From assembly GCF_000342005.1 (NCBI RefSeq), contig NZ_AOHO01000032.1, positions 62,001 through 126,000 on the forward strand: a stretch of DNA of 64,000 nt. The letters run 5' to 3'. Positions 11,056 through 19,358 of this stretch are shown here, one piece after another; position 1 is the first letter of the stretch, and every line of letters begins with the position of its first letter. Below the pieces are notes generated by a model. It saw only the letters and a list, made by a program, of their open reading frames with translations. It had not been told where the DNA came from and made no database searches. The stretch comes from Amycolatopsis decaplanina DSM 44594. GTDB lineage: Bacteria > Actinomycetota > Actinomycetes > Mycobacteriales > Pseudonocardiaceae. A program made the translations under genes and the position numbers.

Positions 11056-12011
11056 CGTGCTCGGTCTCCGATCCGTTCGGCGGCTCGCAGCCGCACGGAG
11101 GCGGCCCGCGTGTTCTGTTCGGTCTCCGCCTCGCCGGCCTTCTCGGCCCCTCTGGTGAGCAGTTTCAGTTCCGGGCCGTGGCCCGGCAGTTCCACCGGAA
11201 GCCCTTCCGGCGTCCGGGATTTCGCCAGTTCCGCGAAGGCCTGCTTGACCAGCCTGTCTTCGAGGGACTGATAGGACTCCACGACGATGCGGCCGCCGAC
11301 GGCGAGCGAGGACAACGCCCGCGGCATCGCCCGCCGCAGCACCTCCAGTTCGCCGTTGACCTCGATCCGCAACGCCTGGAATGTGCGCTTCGCCGGATGG
11401 CCGCCGGTGCGCCTGCTCGCCGCGGGGACCGCGTCGTACAGCAGTTCCACCAGCCGCCCGCTGCGCGTGAAGGGTTCCTTCTCCCGTTCCGCCACGACGG
11501 CTTTGACGATCCGCTGGGCGAATCGTTCCTCGCCGTAGTCGCGCAGGATCCGGATCAGCTCGCCGGGGGCGTAGGTGTTGAGCACGTCGGCCGCGGTGAT
11601 CCCGGTGGTCGGGTCCATCCGCATGTCGAGCGGGGAGTCCTTGGAATAGGCGAAACCGCGCTCGGCGCGGTCCAGCTGCATCGAGGAGACCCCGAGGTCG
11701 AACAGGATCCCGTCCACTCTGGACAGTCCGAGACCCTGCAGCGCGGACGGCATCTCGTCGTAGACGGCGTGCACGAAGTCGACACGATCACCGTGCGGCG
11801 CCAGCCGTTTCGCGGAGAGTTCCAGCGCGTTGGGGTCACGGTCGAGGGCGACCAGGCGCAGCGAGGGGAACGCGGTGAGCAGCGCGTCGGAGTGACCGCC
11901 GAGTCCGACGGTCGCGTCGACCAGCACGGCCTCGCGGTCGGAGAAGACCGGCGCGAACAGCTCGACGATGCGGTCGAGCAGCACCGGAACGTGCTCGTGT
12001 TCGTCTGCCAT
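11052..12011 (-). CDS. rsmH: RsmH (MraW), 16S rRNA C1402 N4-methyltransferase
   Basis: RsmH methylates N4 of C1402 in 16S rRNA using SAM. The 319-residue product starts [13 protein letters not shown] and has the SAM-binding motif [15 protein letters not shown], then LDRDPNAL, and the RsmH-typical [37 protein letters not shown] at 12011 follows GGGGGAAG. An in-frame extension upstream to 12341 overlaps a structured leader and mraZ and is rejected. Translation may be gated by the upstream RNA hairpin. Confidence 0.96.
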   Translation of the reverse strand: MADEHEHVPVLLDRIVELFAPVFSDREAVLVDATVGLGGHSDALLTAFPSLRLVALDRDPNALELSAKRLAPHGDRVDFVHAVYDEMPSALQGLGLSRVDGILFDLGVSSMQLDRAERGFAYSKDSPLDMRMDPTTGITAADVLNTYAPGELIRILRDYGEERFAQRIVKAVVAEREKEPFTRSGRLVELLYDAVPAASRRTGGHPAKRTFQALRIEVNGELEVLRRAMPRALSSLAVGGRIVVESYQSLEDRLVKQAFAELAKSRTPEGLPVELPGHGPELKLLTRGAEKAGEAETEQNTRAASVRLRAAERIGDRAR

Positions 12012-12012
12012 G

Positions 12013-12141
12013 TCTTCCCCCTTTCCTGTAGTGCCGGGGAAGATGCCGGATGCCGTCAGGTCCCTGTCCGCCCGCCTGCTGACCTGGTACCGGGGAAGGT
12101 GTACCAGGGCCACTGAGCGGACAGAGGCCTCACGGCATCCG
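12013..12141 (-). ncRNA. Structured leader of rsmH, resembling the actinobacterial mraW RNA motif
   Basis: The 203-base gap between mraZ and rsmH folds strongly in the rsmH-sense strand. CGGATGCCGT (12141-12132) pairs with ACGGCATCCG (12056-12047). Inside it, GCGGACAG-type arms pair 12117-12124 with 12064-12071, and CCTGGTAC pairs with GTACCAGG (12101-12108 with 12083-12090). A separate 8-bp stem pairs 12036-12043 with 12013-12020, covering the rsmH ribosome binding site. A conserved RNA upstream of mraW has been described in actinobacteria (mraW RNA motif); identity to it is inferred from position and nested stems, not from a covariance search. Confidence 0.7.
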
Positions 12142-12214
12142 TGTGGGCGCTTCCCGGCGTGTCCGAAGCGTGAACCCGCGCCCCCCGACGGCGTGGGTGC
12201 TTCCTCGGCCACGT

Positions 12215-12646
12215 CTAGAAGACGCCCGGCAGAACTTCCTCTCGAGCCTTCGCGTAGCTGTCCTCGTGTTCGTCCAGGTAGCCCTGCCACGCTTGGGCGT
12301 CCCAGATCTCCAGCCTGGTGATCGCCCCGATCACCACGCACTCCTTGTTCAGCCCGGCGTAGCGTCGGAGCTCGGACGCGATCGCGATACGTCCTTGCCC
12401 GTCCGGGCGTTGTTCGTCCGTCCCGGCGAAGAGATAACGCTGGTAGGCCCGGACCGCCTCGTTCGTGAACGGGGCGTCGGCGACCTTCCTCGCCATCTGC
12501 TCGAACTCGGCCCGGGGAAAGACGAAGAGACAGTGATCCTGTCCCTTGGTGACCATCAGCCCACCGGCGAGCGCGTCGCGGAACTTCGCGGGCAGCGTGA
12601 GCCGCCCTTTGTCATCCAGTTTCGGGGTGTGGGTGCCGAGGAACAC
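12215..12646 (-). CDS. mraZ: MraZ, transcriptional regulator of the dcw operon
   Basis: MraZ is an AbrB/SpoVT-fold DNA-binding protein that regulates its own dcw operon by binding tandem GTGGG-type repeats. The 143-residue product starts [20 protein letters not shown] and has the second repeated half around [16 protein letters not shown], the normal two-motif layout and length. GTG at 12646 has AGGGAGGTGGGG just upstream. It is the first gene of the operon; arrays of candidate MraZ boxes lie at 12711-12979. Confidence 0.95.
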   Translation of the reverse strand: MFLGTHTPKLDDKGRLTLPAKFRDALAGGLMVTKGQDHCLFVFPRAEFEQMARKVADAPFTNEAVRAYQRYLFAGTDEQRPDGQGRIAIASELRRYAGLNKECVVIGAITRLEIWDAQAWQGYLDEHEDSYAKAREEVLPGVF

Positions 12647-12710
12647 CGGCCCCACCTCCCTACCGCTCCCGGTTGCGAACAACCGAGCTCGGCCACGGGG
12701 CTCCCTTCTG

Positions 12711-12746
12711 CCCCACTTCGCACCACCGTACCCCACTTTTCACCAC
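12711..12746 (-). promoter_or_regulatory. MraZ box cluster 1 (promoter-proximal, four boxes)
   Basis: Read on the minus strand, four hexamers start every 10 bases: GTGGTG (12746-12741), GTGGGG (12736-12731), GTGGTG (12726-12721) and GTGGGG (12716-12711). A 10-bp period of TGGG-type boxes is the established MraZ operator pattern. The cluster is 65-100 bases upstream of the mraZ start, in the same orientation as the operon. Confidence 0.8.
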
Positions 12747-12807
12747 AGTCAACGCGCCGAAAGCCGCCACCACTCCGTCGTGTCAGGCGTTTTCGCTGGT
12801 CAGCCAG

Positions 12808-12842
12808 GTGGGGCCAGGTGGGGGCTTGGTGGGGGACGGTGG
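12808..12842 (+). promoter_or_regulatory. MraZ-like box cluster 2 (opposite strand)
   Basis: On the plus strand GTGGGG-type boxes start at 12808, 12818, 12829 and 12839 (the last only GTGG), spaced 10, 11 and 10 bases. The orientation is opposite to cluster 1. It may be a second operator, allow looping with cluster 1, or serve an unidentified divergent promoter. Confidence 0.6.
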
Positions 12843-12921
12843 CCAAGATCCCCCTGGCCGGGTATCGAAGCAACCTCATCCATGCCTGATGCGTCCGGAA
12901 ATCGGCAGCCGGAACCCTGCT

Positions 12922-12979
12922 GTGGGGCGAAGTGGGGTGAAAGTGGGGAAGCCGGTGGGGATCGGTGGGGACACTGTGG
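12922..12979 (+). promoter_or_regulatory. MraZ-like box cluster 3 (six boxes, opposite strand)
   Basis: GTGGGG boxes start at 12922, 12932, 12943, 12955 and 12965, with a GTGG at 12976, giving spacings of 10, 11, 12, 10 and 11. Apart from these arrays and the palindrome at 13035, I see no gene in the 388 bases upstream of mraZ (12647-13034). Confidence 0.6.
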
Positions 12980-13034
12980 AGGGTGACATCGGTTCATCCC
13001 ATGACCCATGTCGACAAAGGACAGCCGTCACGTC

Positions 13035-13082
13035 CCTCGTGAGTGGTGAGGACGGTTCTAACCGTCCTCACCACTCACGAGG
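13035..13082. terminator. 48-bp perfect palindrome, dispersed family copy A
   Basis: Two perfect 23-base arms flank a two-base loop (13058-13059). The arm contains GTGAGTGGTGAGGACGGTT. It abuts the stop codon of the minus-strand gene ending at 13083. Related copies lie at 25167, 40881, 46959 and 51753. The placement fits an intrinsic or bidirectional terminator without a U-tract, as is common in actinomycetes. Confidence 0.75.
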
Positions 13083-13676
13083 TCAGCGGCGGCCGCGCTT
13101 GCGGCGGCGTCCGTTCATCCCTGGGGTCGCGCGACGGCTGACGCCGCGCCAGTCCTTGGGCTTCTCCGTCGGTTCCGGCATGAGCCTGTCGATGCCCTTG
13201 CCCGCGAACCAGCCCACGACATAACCGGGGATCAGGCTCACGAAGGTGAAGAACATCCACCACCCATAGGAAAACGGCGCGCGCGGCCGATCCACGGGGA
13301 CGATGCTGTACTGCAGCGCCCCATAGCGCCCCGCCGACCGATAGGACACCACGTTCACCTCACCCGACAGGTCCGAAACCGAACCGATCACCGCGGAAGT
13401 GACGAGTGGCCTGCCCAACGCCTTCCGATCCCACCGGACCTCGGCCTGGCATACGTGGATCATCCAGAACCGCAGCGGGCTGCGGTGGCATTCCTGAATG
13501 CGCGCCACCCCGAACCGATCCACTTTCCCCTGGTCACTGATCCCCAGTGAAACTCCCAGCGAGATCATGAACCAGGCGCTCAGTACGACGAAGACGACGC
13601 CAGTGATCATTCTCAGGCTGGATCGGCCTCGCCGCTTCCGGGCCGGCCGGTCGCCTTGTCCGGCCAAGTCAGTCAT
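13083..13676 (-). CDS. Membrane protein of unknown function, type VII-associated cluster
   Basis: I do not recognise the family. The 197-residue protein has a basic N-terminus, a membrane segment at about residues 23-46 (MITGVVFVVLSAWFMISLGVSLGI), a central soluble part of about 90 residues with two Cys (QECHRS, HVCQAEV), a second membrane segment near residues 140-165, and a very basic C-terminus. The ATG at 13676 overlaps the preceding gene by eight bases, so it is the last gene of the WxG operon. A role next to the secreted or membrane WxG proteins is inferred from position only. Confidence 0.75.
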   Translation of the reverse strand: MTDLAGQGDRPARKRRGRSSLRMITGVVFVVLSAWFMISLGVSLGISDQGKVDRFGVARIQECHRSPLRFWMIHVCQAEVRWDRKALGRPLVTSAVIGSVSDLSGEVNVVSYRSAGRYGALQYSIVPVDRPRAPFSYGWWMFFTFVSLIPGYVVGWFAGKGIDRLMPEPTEKPKDWRGVSRRATPGMNGRRRKRGRR

Positions 13677-14805
13677 CGTCGTCGAGCGAGCCGCTGATCC
13701 GGCCGGTGCGCGGTGGAGTAACTCGACCGCGTTCGGGTGAGCCGCCGTCGTACTGGCTGCGGTCTCCGGCGACCGCCTTGCCTGCTTCCTTCCCGATCTT
13801 CAACGCGGTGTTGTCTGCGATCTTCCCCGCAACCGTGTTCTCCATCCGGTCCATCCCGCCACGCGTGTGTTTGAGCACGCGCTCGGCACCGGTTGCTTCG
13901 GAATCCAAAGCCTTCTTCGCGAGTTTGAGGTTGTCGGCCTTGAAAGCGTCCAAGGTGGTGTCGCTGGCCTTGATCGCCCTGTTCGCGTCGCGCCCCAGTT
14001 CGGAAGACTTCCGCCCCAACGTCCGCGCCGCCTCCCGTGCCCTGTCACTCGATCCTTCGAACCGTTTCACGAACTTCTGGATCGCGCTGAGCAGTTTGCC
14101 GAGCTTCTTCTGGATCTTCGCCATGACCTTGACCGCGTCGGCGAAGATGCTCGCGGTGAACGCCGCGACCGAACCACCGAGGGTGAACCACGAGGAAGCG
14201 AGTGCCAGGAGCGCACGGGTGATCACGTCGCTGATGAAGCCGGCGATGATATCGAAGATCAGCGCTCGCGCGGTGGCCACCACCATGCCGCCGGTCGTGA
14301 TCCAGTGCGCCGAATCCCTGGCCTCGGCGGCGACATCACGCAGGGACCGCGTGTACTGCAGTGCGACCCGGCGGTAGGCGACCGCCGCGTCGCCATCCCA
14401 TCCGGATGTCGTGGACAGCGCACCTTCGTAGTCGCCGGCCACGGCTTCGAGTTCGGCGGCGATGTTGTTCCAGGTCTGCGCCGCCTGCTGGACCAGGTCT
14501 GGATCACCGGTGAGGATTTCCAGTGGTTCGCGGATGAAATCGAGGTTCTCCATCAGCCAGCCGACTCCGGCCTTCACCAGCTCACCGAGCGGGTTCAGGA
14601 CCATCGACAGCGCATCCAGCCCGACGGAGACCCCGTCCATGGCGAGCGCGAACTCGTCGATGTCTTCACCCGGCTTGGGTTTCAAAGTACCGGCCAGGCC
14701 TTCGAGGCTGTCGGCGAGACCGCCTCCCTTGAAGTTCTTTTTCTCGTCGTTCTTCCGCGCGACCAGGTTCTGTTCCCTCGGCCCCGCGACCGGCCCTTCG
14801 CTCAC
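13669..14805 (-). CDS. WxG-domain effector-like protein with hydrophobic centre
   Basis: The 378-residue product has a helical WxG100-like region (TTSGWDGDAAVAYRRVALQY near residue 130, with the W-D-G turn), a long hydrophobic stretch from about 175 to 235, then a Lys/Arg-rich helical C-terminal half ending in DDDD. GTG at 14805 overlaps the upstream EspC-like stop (GTGA), which decides the start; an upstream open stretch to 15162 overlaps that gene. Large proteins with an N-terminal WxG region in such operons are candidate type VII substrates, but I see no recognisable enzymatic motif in the C-terminal half. Confidence 0.75.
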   Translation of the reverse strand: MSEGPVAGPREQNLVARKNDEKKNFKGGGLADSLEGLAGTLKPKPGEDIDEFALAMDGVSVGLDALSMVLNPLGELVKAGVGWLMENLDFIREPLEILTGDPDLVQQAAQTWNNIAAELEAVAGDYEGALSTTSGWDGDAAVAYRRVALQYTRSLRDVAAEARDSAHWITTGGMVVATARALIFDIIAGFISDVITRALLALASSWFTLGGSVAAFTASIFADAVKVMAKIQKKLGKLLSAIQKFVKRFEGSSDRAREAARTLGRKSSELGRDANRAIKASDTTLDAFKADNLKLAKKALDSEATGAERVLKHTRGGMDRMENTVAGKIADNTALKIGKEAGKAVAGDRSQYDGGSPERGRVTPPRTGRISGSLDDDD

Positions 14806-15125
14806 AGCTTCTTCCCCAGGTCCCGGCTGAGCCCCGCCGCGTCGTCGTCGATCTTCGTGTAGTCCGTGGCCGCCTTCCGCAGCGCATCGGACAACGCGTC
14901 GCCGAGGTTCGCCGCGCTGGTCATCAGCTCGTCCGCGTCGCCTTGTGCCAGCTGCAGGACGCCGCCGACGGGCACCGCGCACAGCAGGCCGTACCCCTGA
15001 AAGCCGCCCAATCCGACCTGGTTCGCCGCCGAGGCCGCGCCGCGGATGCGGTCGGCGAGATCGGAAACCTGGTCCGCGTGCGCCTTGAGGCGTTCCGGCG
15101 AGACGCCGTATCCCGGCCCGCTCAC
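14802..15125 (-). CDS. EspC/DUF2580-like type VII secretion target
   Basis: A 107-residue, all-helical, Ala-rich protein that begins YGVSPERLKAHADQVSDLADRI, as in EspC-like (DUF2580) proteins, where short helical pairs are exported or chaperoned by ESX systems. It has no signal peptide or membrane segment. The GTG start at 15125 overlaps the stop of the YbaB-like gene (GTGA), and its stop overlaps the next gene in the same way, so three genes are tightly coupled. Confidence 0.78.
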   Translation of the reverse strand: MSGPGYGVSPERLKAHADQVSDLADRIRGAASAANQVGLGGFQGYGLLCAVPVGGVLQLAQGDADELMTSAANLGDALSDALRKAATDYTKIDDDAAGLSRDLGKKL

Positions 15126-15649
15126 GAGCGGCCGGTCCAGTCGACGTGCTGGAAGTCTTCACCGTCGTCCTCGTCGGACACGGGGCGGGGCGGCCGGGGT
15201 TTCGCGGGTGGAGCGGGAGGCGGTTCGGAGGGGACGCCGAGGCGCGCGGAGTCGTCCGGTTCCGGCGAGGGCTGCGGTTCTTCCCGCGGCGGCAGGGTGC
15301 TCTTGATGAAATCGACCGCGTCGGAGTCTTCGCCGGTCAGCCCGGCCATGATCTCCAGCGTGCGGTCCGCCGCCCTCGCCGTCGCCTTGCGGTAGGTGCT
15401 CATGATCAGCGACGCGAGCTGCGCCGGCGGCCGTTCCTGTGCCTGCGGGGACAACGAGAGCGACGTCAGGCCACCGCCGGGGTTGACCGTCACGGTGACC
15501 AGCCGATCCGGGCTGCTCAGCGTGACGACGTTGTTCTCCAGATCGGCCTTCGCCTGTTCCGCCTTGGCGAGCAGGGCGGCACTGCGCCGCTCCTGTTCAC
15601 GCATCCACTCCTGCGGATCGCGCACGTGGCCACCGAAGGGCACGGTCAT
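15122..15649 (-). CDS. YbaB/EbfC-like protein with acidic Pro-rich tail
   Basis: Residues 10-110 look like a YbaB/EbfC fold: an N-terminal helix (DPQEWMREQERRSAALLAKAE) followed by VTLSSPDRLVTVTVNPGGGLTSLSL and a C-terminal helix. Such proteins commonly accompany WxG/EspG genes in actinomycetes; whether they bind DNA there is unknown. A Pro-rich linker leads to the C-terminus GEDFQHVDWTGRS. The same DEDF-H-DWT type ending occurs on the lipoprotein at 46333-46956 in the other WxG cluster. Confidence 0.75.
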   Translation of the reverse strand: MTVPFGGHVRDPQEWMREQERRSAALLAKAEQAKADLENNVVTLSSPDRLVTVTVNPGGGLTSLSLSPQAQERPPAQLASLIMSTYRKATARAADRTLEIMAGLTGEDSDAVDFIKSTLPPREEPQPSPEPDDSARLGVPSEPPPAPPAKPRPPRPVSDEDDGEDFQHVDWTGRS

Positions 15650-15701
15650 TTCGAAACCCCCACTTCCCGAAGGCCCCCTCAGGCTTTCGACTCGTCTTAA
15701 C

Positions 15702-16454
15702 CTAGCGGTCCGGGTCGAGCAGCGAGGCCAGACGCGCGGCCAGCCGGGGGCCGTCCACAGGGGACACGTTCACCCACGCCTGCCCGCCGCGGCCCTCGGT
15801 CCGCGCCGCGCAGTACGCGCCGACATCGGTGTCGAACCAGGTCAGCCCACCAGCCCGGCGCGCCCGGCCGTCACGGTCCCGGGTCCGCACGGTGAACTGA
15901 CCCGCGCTGTAGACGGGCCGTGCCTGGATCGCGAGCACTTCCCGCAGCTGACTGTCCGAAGCCGACGATCGCCCGCCGTCGCCGAACACCGGATCCTCCA
16001 GGTCGTCGCCGAAGCGCGCCGCGGGCAGGCTGATGCCGTAGCCGGGGCCGGGCCGCAGTTCGGGCAGGACGTCGACGATCGCGGCGAACACCTCGCCGTC
16101 GCCGATCCCGGACAGCGCGATGGTCTGCCCCGGCTGTGTGGCCAGCACGCCGTGCCGCCCGCGCGCGGCCGCGACCGCGCGGAACGGGGTTTCGGCCATC
16201 ATGTCGGCCAGCGCCTCGCATTCGACGTAGACCTCGGCGCGCGCGAGCAGGTCCAGCCGCGCTTCCAGGGCGGCGTCGAGCCGGTCCCCGTCATAAAGGC
16301 CTCGCTCGGCGAGGTTTTCGTAGACCGCGTCGCGGATCTCGGCGCGTTCGGCTTCCGTGAAGCCGACGCTACGCACGGACAGCGGCCAAGGCGGGGACGC
16401 GTGTCCCAGGTCGGACCAGAGGACGTCGAACGCCGACGCGGAAACGCGGATCAA
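15702..16454 (-). CDS. EspG-family ESX secretion-associated protein
   Basis: EspG proteins are cytosolic chaperones of PE/PPE-type type VII substrates. This 250-residue protein starts with the family-like IRVSASAFDVLWSDLGH and PWPLSVRSVGFT and ends with a mixed alpha/beta region containing GGLTWFDTDVGAYCA and WVNVSPVDGPRLAARLASLL. The start is TTG at 16454, overlapping the stop of the WxG/PPE-like gene (TTGA), which pairs a likely chaperone with its likely client. A 52-base gap separates it from the YbaB-like gene. Confidence 0.78.
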   Translation of the reverse strand: MIRVSASAFDVLWSDLGHASPPWPLSVRSVGFTEAERAEIRDAVYENLAERGLYDGDRLDAALEARLDLLARAEVYVECEALADMMAETPFRAVAAARGRHGVLATQPGQTIALSGIGDGEVFAAIVDVLPELRPGPGYGISLPAARFGDDLEDPVFGDGGRSSASDSQLREVLAIQARPVYSAGQFTVRTRDRDGRARRAGGLTWFDTDVGAYCAARTEGRGGQAWVNVSPVDGPRLAARLASLLDPDR

Positions 16455-17029
16455 GACCGCCCCAGCTCGGGCGGTTTCTCGAAGGAGACCTGCGGGGTCA
16501 GCGCGTGCAGCGAGGCGTCGCGGGTGTTCATGACGTCGACGGCCTTGCGACGGGCCTCTTCGGCCTGCGCGTGCTTGGCCTCCATCTCGTCGGCGAGCGC
16601 GGCGAGGAGCGCGAGGTTCCCGCCGGCGGCGGCGCCGCGGATCATCGCGCCGGGGTCGTAGTCCACCGGCGGCGGCATGTCGGCACGGGCCCGCGCCGCC
16701 GCCTCGGCCTGTCCGGAGACGGCCTTCCCCAGCGCGGACGAAAGGTCCGCGGACCAGGTCAGCCAGCCGGACGCGGTGGCCAGCACGCCGCGGAGCGCGT
16801 CGCCCGCTTCCCCGCGCCAGTTCTCTTCGCTGCTGCCGACCAACCCGGCCAGCTCGGACGTCGCGTCGTGCATCCGCCGCGCGAGCGCGTCCCAGGCGGC
16901 GCCGATACCGCCCGCCGCCTCGGGGTCGTTGCCCGCTTCGACTTCGGCGGCCAGCGCTTCGTGGCTGTAGGCCTCGTACCGCGTGGCCGCGACCGGGACC
17001 TCGCGTCCCGGCGTCTCTCCTTCAGGCAC
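16451..17029 (-). CDS. PPE/WxG-like type VII substrate candidate
   Basis: The 192-residue helical protein carries YEAYSHEALAAEVEAGNDP, a WxG turn (SEENWRGEAGDALRGVL near residue 72) and a long second helix pair, the layout of PPE-like or WxG100 export substrates. It lacks a signal peptide. The adjacent EspG-like gene overlaps it by four bases and may encode its chaperone. The GTG start at 17029 follows GAGGAGAAGG. Confidence 0.7.
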   Translation of the reverse strand: MPEGETPGREVPVAATRYEAYSHEALAAEVEAGNDPEAAGGIGAAWDALARRMHDATSELAGLVGSSEENWRGEAGDALRGVLATASGWLTWSADLSSALGKAVSGQAEAAARARADMPPPVDYDPGAMIRGAAAGGNLALLAALADEMEAKHAQAEEARRKAVDVMNTRDASLHALTPQVSFEKPPELGRS

Positions 17030-17079
17030 GGCACCTTCTCCTCAGTGTTCGGTGGTGAACCCGCGTCCGCTGACAGGCC

Positions 17080-17625
17080 CTAAGGCAGTTTGGGTTCGGC
17101 CAGTCCCGCCACCGTCACCGCGCGCTCGCAGGCGAGCGGGGTGTCGGTGAAGTTCGTGTTGCTCACGTCGATCTGGACGCTCGCCTTCTCCCCCATGCCG
17201 AGCAGCACCGCGCAGGTCCCGTCGGCGGCCTTCTTGTCGGCGACCTTGAGCGCGTCCCGGCCACCGACCTTGGTCTTGGTGGCGGTCTTGCGCGCGACCT
17301 CGAGGTCGGCCAGCCCGTTCCGCTCGTCCACGGTGATGGTGACGCCGAAGGTCGCGGGCACCGTCCAGTCGCAGGCACGGGCGCCGTTGATCTCCTTCGC
17401 TACGCCGAGCACGTTCAGCCCGGCGGTCGACCTGTCCGCCGGGTCGAGCAGCGAGCACGGATCCACACCGCGATCCGGCGCGGGCGCCGAAGAAGAAGGA
17501 GCAGGTCCCGCACCGTCGTCGGCGGCCGGAATCCGCGCCTGACCTGCGGTCCCTTGCCCACAGGCGGACACTGTCATGACGGCGAGCGCGCCGAAGAGGG
17601 CGAAAACAGAAAAGCGGGAGCTCAT
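17080..17625 (-). CDS. DUF3558-like lipoprotein
   Basis: The 181-residue protein begins with a lipoprotein signal peptide (MSSRFSVFALFGALAVMTVSAC; lipobox VSAC) and a Pro/Ser-rich linker. A Cys-containing domain follows (DPCSLLDPADRS, ARACDWTV, GTCAVLLGM, LACERAV) resembling DUF3558, a family of actinobacterial surface lipoproteins of unknown role. ATG at 17625 is chosen over an upstream in-frame codon because the signal peptide starts there, four bases after the preceding stop. Confidence 0.82.
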   Translation of the reverse strand: MSSRFSVFALFGALAVMTVSACGQGTAGQARIPAADDGAGPAPSSSAPAPDRGVDPCSLLDPADRSTAGLNVLGVAKEINGARACDWTVPATFGVTITVDERNGLADLEVARKTATKTKVGGRDALKVADKKAADGTCAVLLGMGEKASVQIDVSNTNFTDTPLACERAVTVAGLAEPKLP

Positions 17626-17629
17626 GGGT

Positions 17630-17983
17630 TCAGCCGCCGACACAATCCACATCCGCCGCCGCTTGTTCATCCTGCCGGGTGTACTTGGCCAGCGCCTTCT
17701 CGATCCGGTTCTTGAGCGCCTCGAGTTCCTTGCCGAACGCGGTGAGCGCCTCGACCGCGGAGCCTTCGGCGCCGATCCCGTACTGCGCCATGAACTTGCC
17801 GACCCTGTCCGCGTATCCCCCGCCGAGAGGAACCGTGCGGCCGAGCACCTTGGCCTCGCGGACCATCTGGCCGACCACGTCCTGCAGGGCGGAGATCTTC
17901 ACGTGGGCGTCGGCCGCCAGCTCCGGGGCGACCGCGAACCCGCTCAGATCGAACCTGGGTTTGGCGGTACTCACCTCGCTCAT
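17630..17983 (-). CDS. Small helical protein, first gene of the WxG operon
   Basis: A 117-residue helical protein (KISALQDVVGQMVREAKVLG, then AVEALTAFGKELEALKNRIEKALAKYTRQDEQ) with no signal peptide. Its size, helix pair and position upstream of a DUF3558 lipoprotein resemble type VII secretion target-like proteins, but no specific family is certain. The 284-base gap upstream (17984-18267), shared with divergent moxR, should hold both promoters; TTGACA occurs there at about 18157 without a convincing -10. Confidence 0.65.
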   Translation of the reverse strand: MSEVSTAKPRFDLSGFAVAPELAADAHVKISALQDVVGQMVREAKVLGRTVPLGGGYADRVGKFMAQYGIGAEGSAVEALTAFGKELEALKNRIEKALAKYTRQDEQAAADVDCVGG

Positions 17984-18267
17984 ATGCGATTACGCCTCTC
18001 CGTAGTCGAGCGACCTCGCACCGCAGCATACGACAAAACCCGGCGTCAGCGGGAGCACCAAAAACGCACTCAACTCACCCGATCGAGGTAAGGTCTCCGG
18101 TTGCACAGAGTCATCGACTGGGGTTGGCGGGGTTGCCCCCACGAGTTCGCCCGAGTTTGACACACTTCGTGGGAGGCTGACCGCTGCCCGGGGGACTGCT
18201 CGGGACTTGAGAGCTGACCTTCAGCAGGATCCAGCGGACATCCAGCCACGCGGCATCAGGAGGTCGA

Positions 18268-19347
18268 GTGACGTCGAGAATCCAGTCTGCGACGCCCGGC
18301 GAACACCAGGGCGAGCAGGCAACCGGGCAAGCGCCATACCCCACGGGCGCGGGCTCGGTCAGCGGACGGCAGAACGGCCAGGCCGGCCGTGCGTCGCTGG
18401 ACGAACTGCACGAGACCGCGCGGCGGATCGCCGCCAACGTGGAGCGGGTGCTCGTCGGCAAACCCGACGTCATCCGCATCGCGCTCGTGACCCTGCTCGC
18501 CGAAGGCCACCTCCTCGTCGAAGACGTCCCCGGCGTCGGCAAGACCTCGCTGGCGAAGGCGCTGGCCCGCTCGATCGACTGCACCGTCAGCCGGATCCAG
18601 TTCACCCCCGACCTGTTGCCCAGCGACGTCACCGGGGTGTCCATCTACAACCGGCAGAGCGGCGGGTTCGAGTTCCGTCCCGGCCCGGTGTTCGCGAACA
18701 TCGTGGTCGGCGACGAGATCAACCGCGCCTCGCCGAAGACGCAGTCGGCGCTGCTCGAATGCATGGAAGAGCACCAGGTCACCGTCGACACCTCGACGTA
18801 CCACCTCGAAGAGCCGTTCATGGTGATCGCCACCCAGAACCCCATCGAGATGGAGGGCACCTACGCGCTGCCCGAGGCCCAGCGGGACCGGTTCACCGCG
18901 CGGGTCTCCATCGGCTATCCCGACCAGCAGGCCGAACTGGCCATGGTCGACGAGCACGCCGGGCACAATCCGCTGGCCGATCTCGAGCCCGTCTCCGACC
19001 GCGAGTCGGTGCAGCGGCTGATCGAGGCGGTGCGGTCGGTGCACATGTCGCCGGAGATCCGCCGGTACGCCGTCGACCTGGTGGCCGCGACCCGTCAGGT
19101 GCCGGAGATCCGCCTCGGCGCCTCGCCGCGGGCGACCCTGCAACTGGTCCGTGCCGCCCGCGCGCAGGCCGCGCTCTCCGGCCGCGAGTTCGTCGTCCCG
19201 GACGACCTGCACACGGTCGCGATCCCGGTGCTGGCGCACCGCATGGTGCTCACCACCGAGGCGCACGCCGCCCGCCGTTCGGCCACCGACGTGGTCCGCG
19301 CGATCCTGCACCGCGTTCCCGTTCCGCAGGGCTCGAACCACCGCTGA
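18268..19347 (+). CDS. MoxR-family AAA+ ATPase
   Basis: MoxR ATPases act as chaperones and usually sit with a DUF58 protein, as here. The 359-residue product has a 45-residue polar N-terminus, Walker A (EDVPGVGKTSLAKAL), Walker B (VVGDEINRASPKTQSALLECMEE), sensor 1 (MVIATQNPIEMEGTYALPEAQRDRF) and the C-terminal helical lid. GTG at 18268 has a strong AGGAGG upstream. It is the first gene of a moxR-DUF58-transglutaminase operon. Confidence 0.93.
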   Translation: MTSRIQSATPGEHQGEQATGQAPYPTGAGSVSGRQNGQAGRASLDELHETARRIAANVERVLVGKPDVIRIALVTLLAEGHLLVEDVPGVGKTSLAKALARSIDCTVSRIQFTPDLLPSDVTGVSIYNRQSGGFEFRPGPVFANIVVGDEINRASPKTQSALLECMEEHQVTVDTSTYHLEEPFMVIATQNPIEMEGTYALPEAQRDRFTARVSIGYPDQQAELAMVDEHAGHNPLADLEPVSDRESVQRLIEAVRSVHMSPEIRRYAVDLVAATRQVPEIRLGASPRATLQLVRAARAQAALSGREFVVPDDLHTVAIPVLAHRMVLTTEAHAARRSATDVVRAILHRVPVPQGSNHR

Positions 19348-19358
19348 GTAAAGGAAAC

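Noticed and set aside
12012..12341. An N-terminal extension of RsmH through the mraZ-rsmH gap
   Set aside because: The sequence there folds into stems, has no family resemblance, and a good ribosome site precedes the ATG at 12011.
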